Of a stretch of 5,851 nt of DNA, positions 1 to 5,228 are shown in pieces; positions within the stretch are counted from its first letter, which is position 1; every line of letters begins with the position of its first letter. The notes beneath the pieces were generated by a model, which saw nothing but the letters and a program-made list of their open reading frames with translations, was not told the origin of the DNA and ran no database searches. Origin of the DNA: Acidimicrobiaceae bacterium (lineage in GTDB: Bacteria > Actinomycetota > Acidimicrobiia > Acidimicrobiales > Microtrichaceae); contig DORQ01000024.1 of NCBI GenBank assembly GCA_003514205.1, forward strand, positions 10,959-16,809, read 5' to 3'. Both the position numbers and the translations under genes were made by a program.

Positions 1-1209
1 GTAGTTCTTGTCGGCGCAGTCGTGAGCGGCCCGGGCATTTCGAAACGAGCCTCCTCATTGATCGCTGCGCCGCTCAGTAGGTTCCGGGGCGTCACAGGTG
101 ACCTTGCTCGCCAGAACGCCATGCGTTCGCCACGACGCACTGCACGGACCGCCACTGCCCTGATCGTGGGGGTGGGAGTTGTCACTCTCTTCACCGTGTT
201 TGGTTCATCGCTGGTTGCATCAGTAGATCAGACAGTGGCTGGTTCGCTCCGGGCCGACTTCGTGGTGGGGGCCAGCGGGTTCACTGGCCCCGGTCTTGAC
301 CCTCAACTGGTTCAACAACTCAAGGCGCTCGACGAAGTGGAGGCCGCAGCCTCGTTCTCCAACGGCGCTGTCCGTATCGGAGGCGTCGGGGTCAGCCTGA
401 TAGCTGTCGAGACTGCAACCCTGTCGCGACTGGTCGAGCCTGAGGTCATCCAGGGCTCACTAGGGTCAGTCACTGGCAACGCGATTGCAGTCTCGGAGGC
501 GTTAGCCAAGGAGAAAGATTGGACCTTTGGTGAGCGGGTCGAGGTCGCATTCGGCGATGGCTCCGAGTTGAGCATGCGGATTGGGGCCATCTACACAAGG
601 GCCGAGATCCTGGGAGATTTGGTCATGCCCACTGACGTGTGGGAACTACAGAGCACACAACCGTCGGTACGGCAGATCCTCGTCCTCACAGCGGCGCGGA
701 CCAGCCCGGCTGAGGCCCGGACTGCGATCAACACCGTCGGCTCGAAACTCAATGCCCCGAAGGCGCAAACTCGCACCGAGTTCATCGAGGAGGCAGCAGG
801 CGAGGTCCGCGAGACGATGTCCATCATCTATGTCTTGCTTGCCCTCTCCGTTGTCATTGCAGTCATGGGAATCACCAACACCATCTCGCTGTCGGTCCAC
901 GAACGTCGACGCGAAATTGGGCTCTTGAGGGCAGTGGGCCAGCTTCGTGGCCAAACGCGGGCAATGATCCGTTGGGAAGGCGCTGTCATCTCCATATTCG
1001 GCACAGTTCTCGGCATGCTGATTGGACTAGTCGCGGCCTGGGGTTTGGTCTCGGCGTTGAGCGATGGGCCCGAGCTGGGCAGCTTCTCCGCATCAGTCGG
1101 CCAGCTGGGACTGATCCTTGCGATCGGCGGGATTGTTGGCATGGCGGCTGGAGTTCGCCCAGCTTGCAGAGCGTCCCGGCTCGACCTGCTCGACGCAATC
1201 AACAGCTAA
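1..1209 (+). CDS. FtsX-like ABC transporter permease, C-terminal part (5' end outside window)
   Basis: This is the membrane subunit of a MacB/LolC-type ABC exporter; such permeases use an energy-coupling ATPase to move lipids, peptides or drugs, or to do mechanical work across the membrane. The frame is open from base 1, so the visible 402 residues are only the C-terminal portion. A GTG at 22 is an internal Val codon, not a start. In fragment numbering, a basic stretch (MRSPRRTART) leads into a membrane segment at about 50-72. An extracytoplasmic MacB-like domain covers about 73-270. Three further membrane segments follow at about 273-297, 327-349 and 367-385. Between the first two of these lies the cytoplasmic coupling stretch ERRREIGLLRAVGQ, typical of the FtsX domain. 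The end (RASRLDLLDAI) is the usual family terminus. The ATPase partner would be expected upstream, outside the window. Family assignment is firm; the substrate is unknown. Confidence 0.9.
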   Translation, partial: VVLVGAVVSGPGISKRASSLIAAPLSRFRGVTGDLARQNAMRSPRRTARTATALIVGVGVVTLFTVFGSSLVASVDQTVAGSLRADFVVGASGFTGPGLDPQLVQQLKALDEVEAAASFSNGAVRIGGVGVSLIAVETATLSRLVEPEVIQGSLGSVTGNAIAVSEALAKEKDWTFGERVEVAFGDGSELSMRIGAIYTRAEILGDLVMPTDVWELQSTQPSVRQILVLTAARTSPAEARTAINTVGSKLNAPKAQTRTEFIEEAAGEVRETMSIIYVLLALSVVIAVMGITNTISLSVHERRREIGLLRAVGQLRGQTRAMIRWEGAVISIFGTVLGMLIGLVAAWGLVSALSDGPELGSFSASVGQLGLILAIGGIVGMAAGVRPACRASRLDLLDAINS

Positions 1210-1243
1210 TGGCGGCGTCACGCCACACGGAATCCGGCCTTCG

Positions 1244-1273
1244 TTGCTGAACTGCCTCTTCGAGCGCTACAGT
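1244..1273 (+). promoter_or_regulatory. Candidate sigma-70-type promoter for the ATPase leader
   Basis: TTGCTG at 1244-1249 and TACAGT at 1268-1273 are separated by 18 bp. These resemble -35 and -10 elements, and predicted initiation would fall near 1280, just upstream of a strong Shine-Dalgarno at 1284-1289. The location in the only gap between the permease and the ATPase supports it. Short matches like this arise by chance, so this is a hypothesis. Confidence 0.3.
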
Positions 1274-1283
1274 CGTCCTCGAA

Positions 1284-1295
1284 GGGGAGTACCCC
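1284..1295 (+). promoter_or_regulatory. Shine-Dalgarno in a GGGG-AGTA-CCCC hairpin
   Basis: AAGGGGAG (1282-1289) is the strongest ribosome binding site in the leader and lies 6 nt before a GTG at 1296. The four G residues can pair with CCCC at 1292-1295 over a 4-nt loop, so the site could be hidden or exposed by a small local fold. The stem is only four GC pairs. The pairing is seen in the sequence; control is inferred. Confidence 0.3.
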
Positions 1296-1361
1296 GTGAA
1301 CCATCGCAGTGTCGTCATCTCGTGTGGTCAATACCACTCCGGCCTGCAGTCCTGTCGATGA
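1296..1361 (+). CDS. Possible 21-residue leader peptide upstream of the ATPase
   Basis: A GTG start 6 nt after AAGGGGAG opens a 21-codon frame that ends with TGA at 1359-1361. The peptide contains two Cys and two His residues (including SCGQYHSG), but no run of one amino acid as in classical attenuators. Its stop lies inside the TCCTGTC-GAT-GACAGGA dyad. The best ribosome binding site in this region serves this frame and not the ATPase frame. I recognise no family. It may be a regulatory upstream ORF, or a chance frame next to a chance purine tract. Confidence 0.25.
   Translation: MNHRSVVISCGQYHSGLQSCR
1324..1337 (+). repeat. Leader hairpin GTGGT-CAAT-ACCAC
   Basis: A perfect 5-bp inverted repeat with a 4-nt loop lies 13 bp before a second, stronger dyad. 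Alone it is unremarkable. Together with the neighbouring dyads it suggests that the leader RNA folds. Confidence 0.3.
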
Positions 1362-1366
1362 CAGGA
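1350..1366 (+). promoter_or_regulatory. Inverted repeat TCCTGTC-GAT-GACAGGA in the ATPase leader
   Basis: A perfect 7-bp inverted repeat with a 3-bp centre lies about 80 bp downstream of the candidate promoter and overlaps the stop of the short leader ORF. As DNA it has the form of an operator for a dimeric regulator. As RNA it is a tight hairpin that could influence ribosome or polymerase passage. No U-run follows, so it is not a standard terminator. The dyad is directly visible; its role is inferred. Confidence 0.45.
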
Positions 1367-1410
1367 TGGGGAAGACCTTCGTTCAGGCGAATCGCGCGAG
1401 CATTCGAGAT

Positions 1411-1414
1411 AGGA
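1411..1414 (+). promoter_or_regulatory. Ribosome binding site used to choose the ATPase start
   Basis: AGGA lies 8 nt upstream of the ATG at 1423. It is the best-spaced Shine-Dalgarno in frame with the ATPase. The GTG at 1309 has none at a usable distance, because the strong purine tract at 1284-1289 is 19 nt away. The GTG at 1537 has only GGCGG at 1525-1529. Confidence 0.4.
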
Positions 1415-1422
1415 ACGAAGCA

Positions 1423-4248
1423 ATGGAAACCTCCAGAAACACTTCCCCCCGAGATACTGCAACTCTTGAGGATCCAACGGCCACTTGGCCTGGCGACGGC
1501 ACGCTCACTCAGAGTGGTTCGCCTGGCGGTAACGCCGTGAACTGGTATCAGCTCGACATCCCAGACACGATGGATCGACTGTCTTCCAGTATTGATGGAC
1601 TTGGCGAGGAGGAGGCCAAAGCCCGACTGGCAATTCACGGCCCGAACGAGCTGAAGGAAACTGGCGGCTCGGGTCCTCTGAAGTTGCTGTGGGAGCAGCT
1701 CACTGCAGTGATGGTGCTGATCCTCATTGGTGCCGCTGCATTGTCGCTGGCGCTGGGAAAATTCCTCGAAGCAGGCGCCATCGGCACGATTGTGGTGCTG
1801 TTCGCACTGCTCGGCTTCGTTCAGGAATATCGCGCTGAGAAAGCCATTGCGGCGCTCCGGCGGATGGCCGTCCCAACTGTCCGCGTGATTCGTGACGGCC
1901 AAGCTGTCGAGATTGAATCAGTGGACCTAGTTCCCGGCGACCTCGTGTCCCTTGAGGCGGGCAACGTTGTGCCAGCAGATCTGAGACTGCTCGAATCTGC
2001 CAGCCTCCGTATTCAGGAAGCGGCCTTGACAGGCGAATCGGAGCCCGTGGACAAGGAGTCAATCGCGTTCGCTGGACGCGAGTTGAGCATTGGCGACCGC
2101 GTCAACATGGCCTACTCAGGCACTCAGGTTACGTACGGGCGCGGCCGTGGCATGGTTGTTGAGACCGGCATGAACACTGAGCTCGGGAAGATCGCAACCC
2201 TTCTGCAAGGGGTGTCAAGCGATCAAACCCCCTTACAGGAGCGGCTCGACAAGGTCGGCAAACAGCTCGCACTGGCCGGTGTGGTAGTTGCCGGCATCGT
2301 GGTTGGCATGGGAGCGCTCGGCGGCGAGTCCTTCTCTACCCTGGCACTCACCGCGATCAGCGTCGCTGTGGCGGTCATTCCCGAAGGGCTTCCCGCGGTA
2401 GTGACCTTCACTCTCGCGATCGGCGCCCAGCGCATGCTGCGGCGGAACGCTCTGATCAGGAAGCTGCCAGCTGTCGAGACTCTGGGCTCAGTCACAGTGA
2501 TCTGTTCAGACAAGACCGGCACCTTGACCCAAAACAAGATGACTGTCACGGTGGTTGACGTTGCAGGAGGCGCGGAGCGCCTTGATGATGAGGGCCCGAC
2601 ACCGCTGAGCCGGGCCGCTTCACTGACCCTCGCCGCTGGCGTGTTGTGCAACGACAGCGATGCCCAGATCGATGACAACGGCGAACTCATTACCCTCGGC
2701 GATCCGACCGAAACCGCTCTCCTCTCGGCAGCACACAATGCTGGCATCAGCGTGGTCGACCTCAGATCCTCGACTCCGCGATCAGCCGAACGACCCTTTG
2801 ACTCCGAGCGAAAGCGAATGAGCACTGTTCATGCTGGCCTCGGAACCGAGATACTGCAGGTCCTCGACGACCTCCCTAGTAATGAGCCAATCGCCTTCGT
2901 GAAGGGCGCTGTCGACGGTCTCCTCTCCGACACCGTTGCCGTTTGGGACAACAACCACGCTGTGCCGATGAATGAGGACTGGCGTCAACGTGTGCTCGCG
3001 GCCAACGACGCGATGGCCGAGGGGGGCATGCGAGTACTTGGAGTTGCGTTCCGAACCGTTCCAACCGACGTCAGCGTCGAGGTGGCAGAGCAGCAACTCA
3101 CCTTGCTCGGGCTCATCGGGATCATCGACCCACCCCGTGTCGAGGTCCGCGATGCGGTGACCACCTGCACCACTGCCGGTATTCGAACAGTGATGATCAC
3201 CGGTGACCATCCGCTCACAGCACAGGCCATCGCAACCGACCTCGGTATTACAAAGAACGGTTCCGTCATCACTGGGGCCCAACTCGACCAACTGGACGAA
3301 GCTGGTCTGACCGCAACCGTCGCCAGCACATCGGTGTTTGCTCGGGTATCGCCTGAACACAAGCTGCGCATTGTGGGCGCGCTGCAAGGGCGGGGCGAAA
3401 TCGTTGCGATGACCGGTGATGGTGTCAACGATGCACCCGCACTCAAGCGGGCGGACATCGGTGTGGCGATGGGCATCACGGGAACTGATGTCTCCAAAGA
3501 GGCCTCTGACATCGTGCTTCGAGACGACAACTTCGCGACGATCGTCGCCGCAGTTGAAGAGGGGCGTGTCATCTATGACAATCTTCGTCGCTTCGTGAAG
3601 TTCGCTGTTGCGGGCAACATCGGCAAGATCATCGTGATGCTCGCTTGGCCTGTACCGTTCCTACTCGCAGGAGGCGGCGTCGCAACAGCAGTAGCACTCC
3701 TACCGCTGCAACTGCTCTGGCTCAATCTGATGACTGACGGCCTCCTCGGGCTCTCCCTGGGTGTAGAACCAGCAGAGAAAGGCGTCATGGGCAGAGATCC
3801 CCACAGGCCGGGAGCCTCGATCTGGGCAGGTGGGCTAGGAATCCAAGCGGCTTGGATTGGGGCGTTGATCGGCGCTGCTTCGCTCGCCATTGGATTCATC
3901 TATGAGGCCACCAATAAGAGCCAGTGGCAAACCATGATCTTCACCAGCCTTGCGTTCCTGCAGATCTTCCAGGCAATCGGAACACGGTCCACTACTGCCT
4001 CGCTTCGCACTATTGGTCTCTGGTCCAACCCGGTGATGACAGGCACGGTAGTTGGCGTGTCTGTCTTACAGCTTTTGGCGCTGTACACCCCACTGAACGG
4101 CTTCCTCGATCTTGAGCCACTTGGACTCTTCGACCTCGGAGTGTGTGTTGGTTCGGGCCTTGTTCTCCTCGCGATACTCGAGGGCGAGAAAGCATGGCGC
4201 CGTCGAGGAGCCACTGGAAACTCACGTCCTGCGACTTCCCGAGCCTGA
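1423..4248 (+). CDS. Type II P-type cation ATPase, probable Ca2+ exporter (PacL/SERCA-like)
   Basis: A membrane pump that couples ATP hydrolysis to cation export through an aspartyl-phosphate intermediate. Numbered from ATG 1423 (941 aa), the order is: cation-ATPase N domain (about 45-75), TM1-2, actuator motif TGES (203-206), TM4 PEGLP (Glu321), phosphorylated Asp363 in CSDKTGTLTQ, nucleotide-domain KGA (494-496), TGD (593-595), hinge TGDGVNDAP (664-672), then TM5-TM10. PEGLP, the lack of a CPC motif and the lack of a heavy-metal-binding domain exclude the P1B metal pumps and point to the Ca2+ class. TM6 keeps Asn768 and Asp772 in NLMTD. TM5 reads GNIGK, with Lys735 where SERCA has Glu771. 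TM8 has Gln847 where SERCA has Glu908. SERCA site II looks intact and site I is lost. The start is uncertain: GTG 1537 (residue 39) gives 903 aa beginning NWYQLDIPDTM, where family similarity begins, while ATG 1423 has the better ribosome binding site. Codons before 1537 include rarer AGG, AGA and AGT. Confidence 0.93.
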   Translation: METSRNTSPRDTATLEDPTATWPGDGTLTQSGSPGGNAVNWYQLDIPDTMDRLSSSIDGLGEEEAKARLAIHGPNELKETGGSGPLKLLWEQLTAVMVLILIGAAALSLALGKFLEAGAIGTIVVLFALLGFVQEYRAEKAIAALRRMAVPTVRVIRDGQAVEIESVDLVPGDLVSLEAGNVVPADLRLLESASLRIQEAALTGESEPVDKESIAFAGRELSIGDRVNMAYSGTQVTYGRGRGMVVETGMNTELGKIATLLQGVSSDQTPLQERLDKVGKQLALAGVVVAGIVVGMGALGGESFSTLALTAISVAVAVIPEGLPAVVTFTLAIGAQRMLRRNALIRKLPAVETLGSVTVICSDKTGTLTQNKMTVTVVDVAGGAERLDDEGPTPLSRAASLTLAAGVLCNDSDAQIDDNGELITLGDPTETALLSAAHNAGISVVDLRSSTPRSAERPFDSERKRMSTVHAGLGTEILQVLDDLPSNEPIAFVKGAVDGLLSDTVAVWDNNHAVPMNEDWRQRVLAANDAMAEGGMRVLGVAFRTVPTDVSVEVAEQQLTLLGLIGIIDPPRVEVRDAVTTCTTAGIRTVMITGDHPLTAQAIATDLGITKNGSVITGAQLDQLDEAGLTATVASTSVFARVSPEHKLRIVGALQGRGEIVAMTGDGVNDAPALKRADIGVAMGITGTDVSKEASDIVLRDDNFATIVAAVEEGRVIYDNLRRFVKFAVAGNIGKIIVMLAWPVPFLLAGGGVATAVALLPLQLLWLNLMTDGLLGLSLGVEPAEKGVMGRDPHRPGASIWAGGLGIQAAWIGALIGAASLAIGFIYEATNKSQWQTMIFTSLAFLQIFQAIGTRSTTASLRTIGLWSNPVMTGTVVGVSVLQLLALYTPLNGFLDLEPLGLFDLGVCVGSGLVLLAILEGEKAWRRRGATGNSRPATSRA
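1525..1536 (+). promoter_or_regulatory. GGCG-GTAA-CGCC hairpin abutting the alternative ATPase start
   Basis: A 4-bp GC stem with a GUAA loop (GNRA type) ends at the base before GTG 1537. The GGCGG that would act as a weak Shine-Dalgarno is in its 5' arm. If 1537 is the true start, initiation would depend on opening this stem. It is short and could be chance. Confidence 0.25.
3840..3858. repeat. 19-nt palindrome AATCCAAGC-G-GCTTGGATT inside the ATPase gene
   Basis: A perfect 9-bp inverted repeat around one central base lies in the region coding for a late membrane segment of the ATPase (residues IQAAWI, about 807-812). The coding frame is unbroken. I see no second copy in the window, so it is not shown to be a dispersed element. 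It could be a protein-binding site, an RNA hairpin or coincidence. Confidence 0.5.
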
Positions 4249-4267
4249 TTCGTTTCCAAAAGGTCTT

Positions 4268-4297
4268 CGCCCGCTGCGCTCTTCAGCGTGGCGGGCG
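4268..4297. terminator. Candidate bidirectional terminator between convergent genes
   Basis: CGCCCGC at 4268-4274 pairs with GCGGGCG at 4291-4297. The stem continues, after two mismatches, with CGCT/AGCG around a CTTC loop. It lies 19 bp after the ATPase stop and 8 bp after the stop of the minus-strand regulator, where a shared terminator is expected. No T-run follows on the plus strand. On the minus strand a TTTT comes about 6 nt after the stem. Placement is good, but the tails are poor for intrinsic termination. Confidence 0.5.
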
Positions 4298-4305
4298 AGA
4301 TCGCG

Positions 4306-4611
4306 CTAGTGAGAGAATCCCAAACGCCCGAGTGCTTGTAGTAATTCGCTGACGCTCTGCTCGGCCTCGAGCGAGTGGCGTAGCGGTCTATTCAGATGTA
4401 GCTCATACCGATTGCGGCGACCTTCGCGGATCTTTGAGACATACCCATCGGCGACAAGGTCCGAGATGATCGCTTGCGCTGCACGTTCGGTAATCCCGAC
4501 CTTGGCGGCGATGTCGCGACCCCGAACATCAGGTTCGTCGGCAATGCACACAAGGACGTGCGCGTGATTCGTCAGGAAGGTCCACCTTGAGCGGGTATCT
4601 AGCGCATCCAT
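4306..4611 (-). CDS. Small winged-helix DNA-binding regulator (MarR/ArsR-like fold)
   Basis: This 101-aa protein is a one-domain winged-helix regulator. An N-terminal helix (about 9-24, WTFLTNHAHVLVCIA) leads to a helix-turn-helix at about 29-58 (RDIAAKVGITERAAQAIISDL) and a basic wing at 59-73 (SKIREGRRNRYEL). A short C-terminal helix (about 80-96) could help dimerise. The ATG is supported by AGGGGA at 4618-4623 on this strand, with 6 nt of spacing. The single Cys22 with His16 and His18 is not a recognised metal-sensor site. The gene follows purE on the same strand after 113 bp and converges on the ATPase gene. The fold is clear; target and signal are unknown. Self-regulation through the nearby dyad is possible, and control of the convergent pump cannot be judged from sequence. 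Confidence 0.85.
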   Translation of the reverse strand: MDALDTRSRWTFLTNHAHVLVCIADEPDVRGRDIAAKVGITERAAQAIISDLVADGYVSKIREGRRNRYELHLNRPLRHSLEAEQSVSELLQALGRLGFSH

Positions 4612-4630
4612 CCATAGTCCCCTAGTTGCC

Positions 4631-4650
4631 TGAGTACGTACGATAACTCA
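4631..4650 (-). promoter_or_regulatory. Candidate operator TGAGT-N10-ACTCA upstream of the winged-helix gene
   Basis: Five-base inverted arms sit 10 bp apart, centre to centre about one and a half helical turns, and end 20 bp before the regulator's start codon. The spacer contains the palindrome GTACGTAC, which overlaps the left arm (4634-4641). This is where an autoregulatory site would be expected. I could not define convincing -35/-10 elements here: TTGAAG at 4668-4673 (minus strand) has no good -10 at the usual distance. Confidence 0.3.
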
Positions 4651-4724
4651 CGAATTGAAACTCGGATCTTCAAGCTCAGCGGGTACGACACCAGTGATCA
4701 GGATTCATGTGCCGCAGAGGTCGC

Positions 4725-5228
4725 TCATGTCAGTTCCCCGCCGCTGAGGGCTCGGTCTTGCTCTTCGGCCATTGCTTCGCGCCGTTCACGATCCTGTGCG
4801 AGGAGCAGGCTGAGCTGAGGATCGCTGACTGCCAGGATGCGAGCAGCGAGGAGTGCGGCGTTCTTCGCACCCCCAATGGAGACCGTCGCAACGGGCACAC
4901 CGGCGGGCATCTGCAACATCGAGAGCAGCGAATCGACTCCATCGAGGTGACGTAACGGAACGGGAACACCGATGACCGGCAGATCGGTGATCGCTGCGAG
5001 CATGCCGGGAAGATGCGCTGCCCCACCCGCTCCGGCAATGATGACGCGAAGACCTCGGTCGGCTGCCGACTCGGCGTATTCCATCATCTTTCGAGGCGTA
5101 CGGTGCGCTGACACCACGCGCAGCTCAGCGGGCACATCGAACTCCGCAAGGATGTCTGCAGCGGGTCGCATCGTGTCGAGGTCGGAGGAACTCCCCATAA
5201 CGATGCCAACCAGTGGTGTTGTGGTCAT
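4725..5228 (-). CDS. purE: N5-carboxyaminoimidazole ribonucleotide mutase (class I PurE)
   Basis: Cytosolic enzyme that converts N5-CAIR to CAIR in de novo purine synthesis, acting directly after PurK. The 167-aa length is normal for the family. Visible motifs are the phosphate-binding loop MGSSSD (11-16), SAHRTP (40-45) with His42 matching the catalytic His of E. coli Pur[11 protein letters not shown] (66-75), [12 protein letters not shown] (97-108) and [11 protein letters not shown] near 122-132. The stretch [13 protein letters not shown] and the short IGGAKNA loop are of the actinobacterial type. The start ATG overlaps the purK stop as ATGA. AGGAG at 5236-5240 on this strand, 7 nt before the ATG, lies inside the end of purK. 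Coupled translation with purK is therefore expected. All key residues are present. Confidence 0.97.
   Translation of the reverse strand: MTTTPLVGIVMGSSSDLDTMRPAADILAEFDVPAELRVVSAHRTPRKMMEYAESAADRGLRVIIAGAGGAAHLPGMLAAITDLPVIGVPVPLRHLDGVDSLLSMLQMPAGVPVATVSIGGAKNAALLAARILAVSDPQLSLLLAQDRERREAMAEEQDRALSGGELT

Noticed and set aside
1210..1225. TGGCG-GCGTCA-CGCCA just after the permease stop, as a terminator.
   Set aside because: Only five base pairs with a 6-nt loop and no following T-run; too weak to call.
1309..1422. Extending the ATPase to GTG 1309 (979 aa).
   Set aside because: No Shine-Dalgarno lies at a usable distance, the added residues resemble no family N terminus, and the region carries the leader dyads.
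1118..1540. A 140-codon plus-strand frame spanning the permease end and the leader.
   Set aside because: Its first third overlaps the permease C terminus out of frame and codon use is poor. Only the sub-frame from ATG 1358 is kept, as a speculative part of the leader.
2223..3572. Long minus-strand open frames (about 195-201 codons) under the ATPase gene.
   Set aside because: They lie opposite a gene with every P-type ATPase motif intact, have low-complexity Ser/Thr/Pro-rich or arbitrary composition, and match no family I know. They are expected in G+C-rich DNA.
4707..4955. An 82-codon plus-strand frame antisense to purE.
   Set aside because: Almost wholly opposite the well-supported purE gene, with no recognisable domain.
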